From: an uncultured Hungatella sp.
GTDB taxonomy: Bacteria; Bacillota; Clostridia; Lachnospirales; Lachnospiraceae
Reading direction: 5' to 3'
Assembly: GCA_947089145.1 (NCBI GenBank)
Contig: CAMUJH010000025.1
Coordinates: forward strand, 1-60,643
DNA length: 60,643 bases
The translations under genes and the position numbers were made by a program. This document shows, piece after piece, positions 52,516-60,643 of this stretch. Position 1 is the stretch's first letter. Each line of letters opens with the position of its first letter. A model generated the notes under the pieces. The model was not told the DNA's origin, searched no databases, and was given only the letters and a program-made list of their open reading frames with translations.

Positions 52516-52550
52516 GAAATACAATGTTATTTTGTACACTTCACTTGTAA

Positions 52551-54005
52551 TTATTTGCACAGCTTTTTAAATTCGTCGGCCACAAACTGTACCTGGGTTC
52601 CAACGATAACCTGAACCGAAGTCTTTCCTGGCCGGATGATGCCTGCAATGCCTGCGGACTTGATCTTCTTCTCGTCCACTGCCGTGTAATCCTTCACTTC
52701 CAGACGAAGCCTTGTGATGCAGTTGTCAATGGAGGTTACGTTGGCCGCACCGCCTACGCCTTCCAAAATAATAGCCGCAACCTGGGTAAAGTCATTATTA
52801 GCCAGAACCACCTTAGTCTCATCGTCGTCGTCTTCCCGTCCGGGAGTCTTCAGATCAAACTTGGTAATTACAAACCGGAACACTACATAGTAGATAACGC
52901 CAACCGCAAGGCCTACAGGAATCAGAAGCCACGGATTCTGAGCCAGCGGGGTGAAAGAGCTGAGAACCATATCTACTGCGCCGCCTGAGAACGAGAACCC
53001 TGCCCGGATGGGAAGCGCCACCGTAATGCCTGCCGTAATGCCTGCCAGAAGGGCATGGACTACGTAAAGTCCGGGAGCCAGGAACATAAATGCAAATTCA
53101 ATGGGCTCTGTAACGCCGGTAAAGAAGGAACAGAATGCCGCAGATACTAAAAGGCCGTAAGCTACCTGCTTCTTTCCTGGTTTTGCGGTCTGGTACATGG
53201 CCAGACATGCTGCCGGAAGGCCAAACATCATAAACGGGAAGAATCCTGTCATGTACATGCCGGTCTGTCCGAATACGCCTGTATTGCCCCAGAAGTTGCC
53301 CAGATCGTTAATGCCTGCCACATCAAACCAAAATACGGAGTTAAGTGCATGGTGAAGGCCGAAAGGAATCAGCAGACGGTTGAAGAATGCGTAGATTCCT
53401 GCACCCAGAGCGCCCATGCCGATAAATGCCTTGCCCATGGCCACCAGGGCGCCGTATACCACTGGCCATATGAAAAACAGGACCAGCGCAGCCACGATGG
53501 AATAAAGAGCCGTAAAGATTGCAACTGCCCTTCTGCCGCTGAAAAATGCCAGGGCATCCGGAAGCTTTATGCCTTTGTACTTATTGTAGCAGGTTGCTCC
53601 GATGATACCGGAAATAATGCCGACAAACTGATTTACGATCTTTGCGAACGCAGGGTCAGCCTCTTTGCCTGTAATGCCTGCCACGGTTCCGCTGCTTAAC
53701 AGGGTGGTAATCATGTACATGGATACCAGGCCTGCCAGGCCTGCCGCGCCGTCGTTGTCATCGGACATGCCCACTGCCACGCCGATGGCAAACAGCCACG
53801 ACATATTGTCAATCAATGCGCCGCCGGCTTTAATAAGGAACAAACCTACGCTGTAGGCGAATCCTCCCGCCGTAAAGCCCTGAACTTCGCCTGCCATGGC
53901 TGCCGGCGCCAGTATGTAGCCGACACCCATTAAAATGCCGCATATTGGCAGACATGCTACGGGGAGCATCAACGCTTTGCCAAGTTTTTGGAAATACTTC
54001 ATCAT
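52551..54005 (-). CDS. PTS enzyme IIBC, glucose/N-acetylglucosamine class
   Basis: 484 residues. EIIC (about 1-380) is all membrane helices with GLHHALNSVFWFDVAG and FFTGVTEPIEFAFMFLAPGLYVVHA. A charged linker (GREDDDDETK) leads to EIIB (about 405-484) with phospho-Cys C429 in SIDNCITRLRLEV. The EIIA is a separate gene upstream. Substrate not fixed; the class transports glucose, GlcNAc or related sugars. AAAGGAG precedes the ATG. Confidence 0.9.
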   Translation of the reverse strand: MMKYFQKLGKALMLPVACLPICGILMGVGYILAPAAMAGEVQGFTAGGFAYSVGLFLIKAGGALIDNMSWLFAIGVAVGMSDDNDGAAGLAGLVSMYMITTLLSSGTVAGITGKEADPAFAKIVNQFVGIISGIIGATCYNKYKGIKLPDALAFFSGRRAVAIFTALYSIVAALVLFFIWPVVYGALVAMGKAFIGMGALGAGIYAFFNRLLIPFGLHHALNSVFWFDVAGINDLGNFWGNTGVFGQTGMYMTGFFPFMMFGLPAACLAMYQTAKPGKKQVAYGLLVSAAFCSFFTGVTEPIEFAFMFLAPGLYVVHALLAGITAGITVALPIRAGFSFSGGAVDMVLSSFTPLAQNPWLLIPVGLAVGVIYYVVFRFVITKFDLKTPGREDDDDETKVVLANNDFTQVAAIILEGVGGAANVTSIDNCITRLRLEVKDYTAVDEKKIKSAGIAGIIRPGKTSVQVIVGTQVQFVADEFKKLCK

Positions 54006-54069
54006 AATAAAAACTCCTTTCTTCCGGCCATAAGGCCGTTTGACTGTTCTATTTAAACCCGCTGCGGGT

Positions 54070-54333
54070 CTAAATCATGCTGCCGTTTACTGCTTTTTCC
54101 ACCTCTTCCAAAATCTCCCGCTCCCTGGGCCCCTGGGCTGTCACCGTAATCTCGGCGCCGTACCGGGCGTTTAAAGACATCAGTTCAAGAATATTTTCTC
54201 CGTCCGCTTCCCTGTCCCCGCAGCAGACGGTTACCTTTACGGCTCTGCACTTCTGCACCGCCATGACTATTTTTGCCGAATTTCTGGCATGCAGCCCTTC
54301 CAGATCCTTTAAAACAAATGTTTTTCTTTCCAT
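54070..54333 (-). CDS. HPr-like phosphocarrier lacking the regulatory serine
   Basis: 87 residues. Active-site GLHARNSA has His15 (and Arg17), where most HPr have GLHARPA. The regulatory region, normally KS46IMGVMSL, reads ENILELMSL, so the Ser46 position is Asn. Thus it can carry phosphate from enzyme I but should not be a target of HPr kinase. It is embedded in a PTS operon, so it is likely a dedicated copy. ATG 54333 with AGGTGA 6-7 nt upstream. Confidence 0.88.
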   Translation of the reverse strand: MERKTFVLKDLEGLHARNSAKIVMAVQKCRAVKVTVCCGDREADGENILELMSLNARYGAEITVTAQGPREREILEEVEKAVNGSMI

Positions 54334-54408
54334 ACTGTTCACCTGCACAAACTGCACTTACAGCGTATGTGGGCAAATCCTCTGCACTGCCGCACGCCGG
54401 TCTTTGCT

Positions 54409-54900
54409 TTACAGCTCGATAATTGGGTCCAAAGCCTTCACGTCCATGCCGCTATGGCAGACCATGTTGGGAAAATTGGGCGTGTTGCAGATAACGATAG
54501 GGGTGGTCACGTCGTACCCGGCCTCTTTTACCTTTTCCAGATCCACTTCCACCAGCTTATCCCCTGCCTTCACCCTGTCGCCCTGGGCCACGCAGGCGTT
54601 AAAATACTGTCCCTTTAAATTCACCGTGTCCATGCCGATGTGGATGATAAACTCGGCGCCGCAGTCCGCCTTAATGCTTACTGCGTGCTTTGTCTCGAAC
54701 ATCACTGCCACTTCCCCTGACGCCGGAGCCACGAAAGTCCCTGAATCCGGCACAATGGCCACGCCTTTGCCCAGGATCTCCTGGCTGAACGTGGGGTCAG
54801 CCACCTGGCTCATGGGAATGGCCTTCCCTGAAACCGGTGCCAGGATCACCTTCTTCTCTTCCTGGCCTCCGCCGAACAATTTTTTCAAGTTTCCAAACAC
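54409..54900 (-). CDS. PTS enzyme IIA, glucose class (Crr-like)
   Basis: 163 residues: APVSGKAIPMSQVADPTFSQEILGKGVAI, then phospho-His in GAEFIIHIGMDTVNLKGQYF, and a second conserved His in ETKHAVSI. Passes phosphate from HPr to EIIB. Stands between licT and the HPr gene. Confidence 0.94.
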   Translation of the reverse strand: MFGNLKKLFGGGQEEKKVILAPVSGKAIPMSQVADPTFSQEILGKGVAIVPDSGTFVAPASGEVAVMFETKHAVSIKADCGAEFIIHIGMDTVNLKGQYFNACVAQGDRVKAGDKLVEVDLEKVKEAGYDVTTPIVICNTPNFPNMVCHSGMDVKALDPIIEL

Positions 54901-54987
54901 ATAACCGCCTCCTTTTCTTTCCAGGGGGCAGGCTTTTGCGCGCCCCCGCTTCTTTCATTTTCTTTGCAGCAGCATACTCGGAATGTC

Positions 54988-55815
54988 TTAAGTGCGCACC
55001 CGCTTGATATGTACTGCCAGGTACGCCACTTCCTCGTCTGTCACATGATGCTCATAAGATTTGCGGATATAATCCCGGATCTTGAGACTGCACCGGTATT
55101 CCTCAGGGTAAAGCTTTGCAATCATCTGACTGAATTCCGGGCTTCCGTCATCCAGCAGTTCTTTGCAGTAAATCCTTTCCGCCAGGAACCGTACATGGGT
55201 AATCAGCCTCTCGTAGCTGATGGAGTTCTCCGCAAGCCCCATCTGGAAATACTCCTCAATAAGGCCTAAGACTTCCTGGATCAGGTTGGTGATGTCAATG
55301 GTATCCCGCATCTTGATGTTGTATTCCGCATTAACGATATGAAGGGCAATGGAAGCCGCCTCGTCTGACGGGAACCGGATTCCGATCTTCTTCTCCACCA
55401 AGGCTATGGCATACTCTCCCACCAGGTACTCCTCTTTATAGAAGCTTTTCACTTCCCGGATCAGAGGATTGTGGAACATCATCTTTTTGCGGTAGCGCTC
55501 AATAGAAAAATTGATATGATCCGTCAGGGTCAGATAAATGTTCTCATTCAGTTTCCTGTTGAGTACATTCCGGGCATAATCAATGATTTCCGCCGAAATC
55601 TCCAGGTGTTCCGGAGGTATCTTTTCCAGAAGGCTTCCCAGCTGGCCGGCAGTTCCCGGATTCTCCAGGCGGAAAACTTTTTCAATCTTTTCCCGGGGGA
55701 TCTCCATCCCCTGCTTCATCCGGTAGCCGATCCCCCTGCCCATGGCCACCACTTCGGTCCCATCTTTGTCCATGGCGCTTATTACGTTGTTGTTGATTAT
55801 TTTTTCAATTCTCAT
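54988..55815 (-). CDS. Transcription antiterminator, BglG/LicT family
   Basis: 275 residues: RNA-binding CAT domain 1-56 (MRIEKIINNNVISAMDKDG, VVAMGRGIGYRMKQG), PRD1 (about 65-165; LTDHINFSIERY) and PRD2 (about 170-275; ERLITHVRFLAERI, ending YEHHVTDEEVAYLAVHIKR). Binds the RAT RNA just upstream and prevents termination when sugar and HPr phosphorylation are favourable. ATG 55815 has a poor SD but starts exactly where CAT domains start. Confidence 0.93.
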   Translation of the reverse strand: MRIEKIINNNVISAMDKDGTEVVAMGRGIGYRMKQGMEIPREKIEKVFRLENPGTAGQLGSLLEKIPPEHLEISAEIIDYARNVLNRKLNENIYLTLTDHINFSIERYRKKMMFHNPLIREVKSFYKEEYLVGEYAIALVEKKIGIRFPSDEAASIALHIVNAEYNIKMRDTIDITNLIQEVLGLIEEYFQMGLAENSISYERLITHVRFLAERIYCKELLDDGSPEFSQMIAKLYPEEYRCSLKIRDYIRKSYEHHVTDEEVAYLAVHIKRVRT

Positions 55816-55861
55816 ATTACTGTTTTGCACCACATCCCCTGATTCGGGGCTTTTTGAAAAT

Positions 55862-55914
55862 AAAAAAGCCAATTTCGAAATGACAGACTTTTATTAAGTG
55901 TCATTCAAAACTGG
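55862..55914 (-). terminator. Conditional terminator of the licT-PTS operon
   Basis: Minus strand CCAGTTTTGAATGACA pairs imperfectly with TGTCATTTCGAAATTGG across a 13-nt loop and is followed by CTTTTTT (T tract 55862-55867). Its 5' arm overlaps the last bases of the RAT, the standard arrangement for antitermination. Confidence 0.9.
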
Positions 55915-55940
55915 TTTTGCCTGCTTGTCAGTAACAATCC
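55913..55940 (-). promoter_or_regulatory. Ribonucleic antiterminator (RAT) site for LicT-type protein
   Basis: Minus strand begins GGATTGTTACTG and ends GCAGGCAAAACC, 28 nt, an almost exact LicT/SacY-class RAT. It lies between the promoter and the terminator, upstream of licT, so the operon is autoregulated. Confidence 0.93.
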
Positions 55941-55969
55941 AACTTTTATTCTTTTGTTCTGATATACAT

Positions 55970-55998
55970 AGTTTAACAGATAGGGATGATTATGTCAA
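55970..55998 (-). promoter_or_regulatory. Sigma-A promoter of licT-PTS operon
   Basis: Minus strand TTGACA (55993-55998), 17 nt, TAAACT (55970-55975), about 25-30 nt before the RAT. Confidence 0.85.
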
Positions 55999-56100
55999 TA
56001 AGTATTTTATATTTTGTTTATATTTTATTTATAAATTTTCCGTTAGCGGAAAAAATTTCTTTCATAGCTTTAAACATCAAAACTTTAAAGTGCAAAAGCG

Positions 56101-56129
56101 TTGACAAATTCTTTCCCATGGCTTAAAAT
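56101..56129 (+). promoter_or_regulatory. Sigma-A promoter of aroF-tyrA-aroA
   Basis: TTGACA (56101-56106), 17-nt spacer, TAAAAT (56124-56129). Leader about 50 nt, too short for a T-box or leader peptide, so control is probably by feedback on the enzymes. Confidence 0.85.
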
Positions 56130-56187
56130 GAGTAATGCGTTTATTTGCAATTAAAATCAAACTATACATTCAGGAGAGATTGCTGCC

Positions 56188-57201
56188 ATGATTATTATTA
56201 TGAAACCTAATGCTTCCGACGAAGCAGTTCAAAAAGTAACCCGTATCATCGAGTCCAAAGGGCTTCAGCCCCATCTGTCAAAAGGCGATCAGGTAACCAT
56301 TGTGGGAGTTGTGGGCGACAAGTCAAAGCTTCACGGCTCCAACATCGAGATCTCCGAGGGCGTTGACAAGGTTGTCAATGTGACAGAGTCCTACAAGCTG
56401 GTCAACAAAAAGTTCCATCCGGAAGACTCCACGATCCCTGTAGGCACCACTGCCATCGGCCCGGGCAATGTGACAGTTATGGCCGGGCCGTGCGCCATTG
56501 AAAGCAGAGAGCAGCTTATGGAAACCGCCGCCGCCGTGAAGAAGGCTGGAGCCACTTTCCTGCGGGGCGGCGCCTATAAGCCCAGAACTTCCCCCTACTC
56601 CTTCCAGGGCCTGGAGGAAGAGGGGCTTAAATATATGAAAGAAGCAAGAGAGGCCACGGGCCTTAACGTAATCTGCGAAGTTACCAGCGCCCACGCCATT
56701 GAGGCTGCCGTAAAGTATGTGGACATGCTTCAGATCGGCGCAAGAAATATGCAGAATTTTGAGCTGCTGAAAGAGGCCGGCAAATCGGGTGTTCCGGTTC
56801 TCTTAAAAAGAGGCTTGTCAGCTACTATTGACGAGTGGCTTAATGCGGCGGAATACATTATCTCTGAGGGCAATCCCAATATCGTGCTGTGCGAGCGGGG
56901 CATCCGCACTTATGAAACCAGCACCCGCAACACCCTGGACATCAGTGCTGTCCCTGTTATCCGGGCCAAAAGCCATCTTCCTGTTATCGTAGATCCAAGC
57001 CATGCCACGGGAGTCCGGGCCTACGTGGAGCCTTTGGCCAAAGCCGCCGTGGCCGCCGGCGCAGACGGGCTGATGATCGAGGTCCATCCATGTCCTTCCT
57101 GCGCTTTGTCAGACGGCCCCCAGTCACTGACGTTTCAGCAGTTTGAAACCCTTATGGAGGATCTAAGGCCATTTGCCGGCCTGGTGGGAAGGAGCATGTA
57201 A
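56188..57201 (+). CDS. aroF: DAHP synthase (type I-beta)
   Basis: 337 residues. N-terminal ferredoxin-like regulatory domain (about 1-70) and TIM barrel with [77 protein letters not shown]. Condenses PEP and erythrose 4-phosphate, the first shikimate step. The N-terminal domain is the type that mediates Tyr/Phe feedback in Thermotoga. AGGAG before ATG. Confidence 0.95.
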   Translation: MIIIMKPNASDEAVQKVTRIIESKGLQPHLSKGDQVTIVGVVGDKSKLHGSNIEISEGVDKVVNVTESYKLVNKKFHPEDSTIPVGTTAIGPGNVTVMAGPCAIESREQLMETAAAVKKAGATFLRGGAYKPRTSPYSFQGLEEEGLKYMKEAREATGLNVICEVTSAHAIEAAVKYVDMLQIGARNMQNFELLKEAGKSGVPVLLKRGLSATIDEWLNAAEYIISEGNPNIVLCERGIRTYETSTRNTLDISAVPVIRAKSHLPVIVDPSHATGVRAYVEPLAKAAVAAGADGLMIEVHPCPSCALSDGPQSLTFQQFETLMEDLRPFAGLVGRSM

Positions 57202-58295
57202 TGGACGAGTCTTGCGTTGCCTTTATTGGGCTTGGTCTTATAGGCGGCTCCATCGCCCGGGGGATCAAGCGTTCCAGCCCCCATGTTACCGTAATGGCGT
57301 ACATGCGCACCAAGACAAAACTGGAGCAGGCTAAACAGGATGGAATTGTGGATGTGATTCTTGGCGGCATCGGGGATCAGCTGCGGATCTGCGATCTGAT
57401 TTTTCTGTGTACTCCCGTGGAGTACAATGCGGCTTATTTGGAAAAGATCCGGCCGTATCTGAAGCCCGGAGCCATTGTGACAGACGTGGGGAGTACCAAG
57501 GCGGATATCCATAACCATGTGATCCGCCTGGGGATGGAGGACGTGTTTGTTGGCGGGCATCCCATGGCAGGCTCAGAAAAAACCGGGTATGAACACTCTT
57601 CTGACCGGCTTCTGGAAAACGCCTACTATATTATTACGCCTACTGCAAAAAGCCGCCAGGAGAATGTTGACCGGCTGGTGGCAGTGGCCTGCGCCCTGGG
57701 TTCTATTCCCATTGTCCTGGATTATAACCGCCATGACCAGATTACTGCCGCCATCAGCCATCTTCCCCACATTGTCGCTTCCGCCCTGGTGAACCTTGTC
57801 CGGGACAGCGACGGGGAGGACGGGCTTATGAACCGGCTGGCCGCCGGAGGGTTTAAAGACATTACCAGGATCGCCTCCTCCTCTCCTCAGATGTGGGAGC
57901 AGATCTGCATGACCAACAGCGAAAATCTGGCTGATATCCTCAGATTCTATATAGGGACTCTTGAAAAAGCGCTGGTGCAGCTTGAGAAAAAGGATTCTGC
58001 GGGAATCTATGAACTGTTTGAAAGTTCCAGAGATTACCGCAGTACGTTTTCTGAAAAAAGGAAAGGGTCTGTCATACCAGAGTACAGCTTCACAGTGGAT
58101 ATTGCCGATGAGGTAGGTTCCATATCCACCATCTCCGTGATTTTGGCTGCAGGGGGGATCAGCATTAAAAATATCGGCATTAACCATAACAGGGAGCAGG
58201 GAGAAGGGGCTCTGCGCATTGACTTTTATGACAGGGAATCCATGGAAAAAGCCTGGGAACGATTGGGAAAATATCATTACGAACTAAGCTGCTGA
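57201..58295 (+). CDS. tyrA: Prephenate dehydrogenase TyrA with C-terminal ACT domain
   Basis: 364 residues. NAD-binding GLGLIGGSIARGIK, CTPVEYN, GSTKADIH, catalytic-site GGHPMAGSEKTGYEHS, then the helical dimer domain and an ACT domain (about 295-364; YSFTVDIADEVGSISTISVIL). Makes 4-hydroxyphenylpyruvate for tyrosine. TAATG overlap with aroF. Confidence 0.94.
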   Translation: MDESCVAFIGLGLIGGSIARGIKRSSPHVTVMAYMRTKTKLEQAKQDGIVDVILGGIGDQLRICDLIFLCTPVEYNAAYLEKIRPYLKPGAIVTDVGSTKADIHNHVIRLGMEDVFVGGHPMAGSEKTGYEHSSDRLLENAYYIITPTAKSRQENVDRLVAVACALGSIPIVLDYNRHDQITAAISHLPHIVASALVNLVRDSDGEDGLMNRLAAGGFKDITRIASSSPQMWEQICMTNSENLADILRFYIGTLEKALVQLEKKDSAGIYELFESSRDYRSTFSEKRKGSVIPEYSFTVDIADEVGSISTISVILAAGGISIKNIGINHNREQGEGALRIDFYDRESMEKAWERLGKYHYELSC

Positions 58296-58333
58296 CACCT
58301 GCAAAACCATATAACCAGAAAGGCCTAAACATT

Positions 58334-59611
58334 ATGAAATTTACCAGAGCAAAAAGACTTCATGGGGAGGTTGCCGCCCCAGGCGACAAATCCATTTCTC
58401 ACCGGGGCGTTATGTTCGGCTCCATTGCAAACGGCACCACGGAGATCCGCCATTACCTCCAGGGGGCTGACTGCCTGTCCACCATCTCCTGTTTCCGAAA
58501 CATGGGGATTGACATTGAAAATAGGGGAGATGCGGTTCTGGTTCACGGGAAAGGCATGAGAGGGCTTGCCTGCCCCCGTGCCCCTCTTGACTGCGGCAAC
58601 AGCGGAACCACTGTCAGGCTTCTTTCCGGCATCCTGGCGGCCCAGAATTTTAAAGTGACCCTGACAGGAGACGCCTCCATCCAAAAGCGGCCTATGAAAC
58701 GGATTATGGAGCCTCTGACGCTTATGGGCGCCTGCATAAAAAGCATACGCGGCAATGGCTGCGCGCCGTTGGAAATCACAGGCAGCCCTCTCAGAGGGAT
58801 TCACTATACCTCGGCCGTGGCTTCCGCTCAGGTAAAGTCCGCCATTCTTCTGGCAGGCCTTTATGCCGACGGCCAGACCAGCGTGACGGAACCTTATTTG
58901 TCCAGGAATCACAGCGAGATTATGCTGAAGCATTTTGGAGCCCATGTGCACACGGAGGGAACCACTGCCGTTATCTCTCCTGCACAGGAGCTTCATGGAA
59001 ACCTGATCCATGTGCCGGGAGACATTTCCTCTGCAGCTTATTTTATCTGCGCCGGGCTTATGGTTCCAAATTCTGAGATCCTCATTAAGAATGTGGGGAT
59101 CAATCCTACCAGGGCAGGCATTCTTCAAGTCTGCCAAAGCATGGGAGGGCGGATCTCCGTTTTAAATGAAACATGGGATTTCGGGGAGCCGACAGCGGAT
59201 ATTCTGGTCCGCTCTTCCTCTCTTCACGGAACCGTGATCGAGGGCTCTCTGATCCCCGCTTTGATTGACGAGCTGCCCATGATTGCCGCCATGGCCTGCT
59301 TTGCAGACGGAAAAACCGTAATCCGAAACGCCGGGGAACTGAAGGTGAAGGAATCCAACCGCATAGAAGTTATGGTTCAAAATCTTTCCGCCATGGGGGC
59401 TGATGTTGCCGAGACAGAGGACGGCATGATAATCCATGGAGGGAAACCGCTCCACGGAGCCGTCATTGACAGCCGCCTGGATCACCGCATTGCCATGACA
59501 TTTGCCGTTACCGGACTGTGCGCAGAGGGAGAAACCCAGATCCTTGGAGCGGAGTGCGTCAAGATCTCTTATCCGGAATTTTATGAAACCCTGGAAAACC
59601 TTATGAGGTAA
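58334..59611 (+). CDS. aroA: EPSP synthase AroA
   Basis: 425 residues: PGDKSISHRGVMFGSIA, LDCGNSGTTVRLLSGIL, QKRPMKRIMEPL, and the C-terminal IDELPMIAAMACFADG, KESNRIEVM. Transfers enolpyruvate to shikimate 3-phosphate. Follows tyrA by 38 bp. Confidence 0.96.
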   Translation: MKFTRAKRLHGEVAAPGDKSISHRGVMFGSIANGTTEIRHYLQGADCLSTISCFRNMGIDIENRGDAVLVHGKGMRGLACPRAPLDCGNSGTTVRLLSGILAAQNFKVTLTGDASIQKRPMKRIMEPLTLMGACIKSIRGNGCAPLEITGSPLRGIHYTSAVASAQVKSAILLAGLYADGQTSVTEPYLSRNHSEIMLKHFGAHVHTEGTTAVISPAQELHGNLIHVPGDISSAAYFICAGLMVPNSEILIKNVGINPTRAGILQVCQSMGGRISVLNETWDFGEPTADILVRSSSLHGTVIEGSLIPALIDELPMIAAMACFADGKTVIRNAGELKVKESNRIEVMVQNLSAMGADVAETEDGMIIHGGKPLHGAVIDSRLDHRIAMTFAVTGLCAEGETQILGAECVKISYPEFYETLENLMR

Positions 59612-59706
59612 GGGCAATAAAAGTGTGCGTCCCGACCCGCGCCGGAGCGCGGCTGCGGCAGAAGCCATTTCCCTTATGCGCGCAGTGCGCACCCACCGAA
59701 GGTTTC

Positions 59707-59739
59707 TTGCTTTATAGGACGCAATTTCCTATAAAGCAA
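59707..59739. terminator. Bidirectional hairpin after aroA
   Basis: Perfect 13-bp arms TTGCTTTATAGGA / TCCTATAAAGCAA with a 7-nt loop in the convergent gap 59612-59802. Confidence 0.6.
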
Positions 59740-59744
59740 AGAAA

Positions 59745-59779
59745 GGCTGCTGCGGGAAAGTCCTTTCCCTGCAGCAGCC
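59745..59779. terminator. GC-rich terminator hairpin
   Basis: Arms GGCTGCTGCGGGAAAG / CTTTCCCTGCAGCAGCC with one bulged base and 2-nt loop, followed on the plus strand by CTTATCTTTT. Second hairpin of the same convergent gap. Confidence 0.75.
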
Positions 59780-59802
59780 CTTATCTTTTAAGTCTTCTTT
59801 TC

Positions 59803-60441
59803 TTACAGCGCCGAATACCCGAATGCATTTACCAGGGCGTCTAATTTCTGCTTCTGCTTGCACAGAGGGCACTCCCGGTAATCATAGGATTCATAATCCG
59901 GCAAATCCTTCTTTCCGAACACTGCCTTAATGGGCACTCCGTCCACCTCGTCCACGGCGCCGAAGATTGCCGACACACCGGTCATGATCCCGTTGTAGTA
60001 CAGGATGCTCTCAATAACCTTATTTACCGTCAGGCCCGTGGTGGCGGAAGATACCAGCACCAGCACATGCTTGTCTTCGATCATGTGGATCAGGTTATCC
60101 CGGAAAATAATCTGGCTGTTGTTGTTAAACTCAGGCCGAACCACGTAAATGCTCTTATGGCGGTTCATGGACATAAAGCCGCCTTTTGACAGCTCGTCAG
60201 ACAAGAAGGCCCCGATCACCTCCATCCCCTCCATGCACACAATGGTATCCACAACCGTATCAAAGAGATATAATCCTGCCATAACCTTGGCAATGGCTTT
60301 GGCTTCGCTGGTCCTGCTTTTTAGCATGGTCAGATCCAGATAATAATTGATGTGGGCATGGTTAGTAGCAAAATGACCCGGGATTACCCTCATCTGGGCT
60401 GTGGTGCCGACTGTTCCGATTTTTCTTATTCTGGTCTTCAT
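59803..60441 (-). CDS. Phosphoribosyltransferase-like protein
   Basis: 212 residues. HVLVLVSSATTGLTVNKVIESILYYNG resembles the PRPP loop of type I PRTases (orotate PRTase-like), but the acidic pair before TTG is replaced by Ser-Ser-Ala, so PRPP binding is uncertain. MTGVSAIFGAVDEVDG follows. C-terminus has YRECPLCKQKQK, a possible half zinc site. ATG 60441 follows GGGGGATTTTGCTAT. Role unknown. Confidence 0.6.
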   Translation of the reverse strand: MKTRIRKIGTVGTTAQMRVIPGHFATNHAHINYYLDLTMLKSRTSEAKAIAKVMAGLYLFDTVVDTIVCMEGMEVIGAFLSDELSKGGFMSMNRHKSIYVVRPEFNNNSQIIFRDNLIHMIEDKHVLVLVSSATTGLTVNKVIESILYYNGIMTGVSAIFGAVDEVDGVPIKAVFGKKDLPDYESYDYRECPLCKQKQKLDALVNAFGYSAL

Positions 60442-60588
60442 ATAGCAAAATCCCCCTTGTTGGTTAATAAGCACTCCCGGCGGCTGTCTGACTGTAAATT
60501 CAGCCTCCCCAAATGCCCTTGACGTATTTTAAATCATCCGCTGTGAATATTATACTAGATTTCCCGGATTCACACAACCATTTTCACT

Positions 60589-60643
60589 ATGTTTCTGCAT
60601 AGATGTTTCTGCATAGATGTTTCTGCATAGATGTTTCTGCATA
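60589..60643. repeat. 14-bp perfect tandem repeat at window end
   Basis: ATGTTTCTGCATAG occurs four times head to tail (60589, 60603, 60617, 60631), the last one base short at the window edge. It lies upstream of the PRTase-like gene. May continue beyond the window. Confidence 0.95.

Larger units (their letters stand above)
55816..56187. other. Divergent region between licT and aroF
   Basis: 372 bp without a gene. It holds the licT promoter, RAT and terminator on the minus strand, and the aroF promoter on the plus strand. The 56000-56100 part is AT-rich with no further feature seen. Confidence 0.85.

Noticed and set aside
54025-54069. Small hairpins between the HPr gene and EIIBC as terminators or further RATs
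   Set aside because: Stems of 5-6 bp, no T tract and no GGATTGT/GCAGGCAAAACC boxes.
58325-59137. 270-codon frame antisense to aroA, and a similar one antisense to tyrA (57573-58277)
   Set aside because: Shadows; Gly/His/Arg-rich with no domain, and no promoter or SD.
60589-60643. CRISPR array
   Set aside because: Repeats are 14 bp, contiguous, without spacers.

Overview
The window looks like a stretch of chromosome from a motile, Gram-positive, anaerobic member of the Lachnospiraceae (Clostridium cluster XIVa; an Enterocloster/Lachnoclostridium-type organism is my best guess, not proven). The reasons are a Bacillus/Clostridium-type flagellar gene set (FliY, CheC/CheD/CheV, FliW-CsrA, no L/P-ring genes), choline-binding-type cell-wall repeats, strong SD sequences, a LicT-controlled PTS operon and intermediate GC content.

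Layout. 1-2100: two divergently-edited flagellin paralogues on the minus strand, the first cut by the window edge, each behind a sigma-28 promoter. 2200-5100: GT8 and GT2 glycosyltransferases and a PilZ protein. 5150-10800: a minus-strand accessory run with a FliK/YlqG-like protein, a free-standing FlhB C-terminal-domain protein, two secreted cell-wall-binding proteins and a lytic transglycosylase without a Sec signal. 11100-16670: flgM-flgN-flgK-flgL-yviE-like-fliW-csrA, in the same order as in Bacillus subtilis. 16690-21710: fliD-fliS-fliT-like and a nucleotidyltransferase-like gene. 21900-23700: an orphan ParA ATPase with a ComFB-domain partner. 23880-50900: a long minus-strand fla/che operon read from flgB down to cheV and ending with a wall-binding protein. 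51350-56000: galE and a LicT-controlled PTS operon. 56100-59600: aroF-tyrA-aroA. 59800-60440: a PRTase-like gene; the window ends in a 14-bp tandem repeat.

How it works together. The fla operon supplies hook-basal body, type III export, switch, stator, sigma-28 and adaptation proteins. FlgM restrains sigma-28 until the hook is complete; sigma-28 then drives flgM-csrA and the flagellins. CsrA probably binds the flagellin leaders and is held by FliW. CheY-P output is read by FliM and FliY and removed by CheC/FliY.

Most noteworthy: FliY carries four tandem copies of the FliM-type CheY-binding motif (two of them in an exact 87-bp DNA duplication); an orphan ParA/ComFB adaptor pair sits here while flhF/flhG are absent from the operon; a possible second FliK/FlhB-like export module is linked to wall-remodelling proteins; a PTS-dedicated HPr lacks the regulatory Ser46; and both flgF/flgG-type rod proteins carry acidic loops. 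No rRNA, tRNA, CRISPR, IS element or phage gene was recognised.
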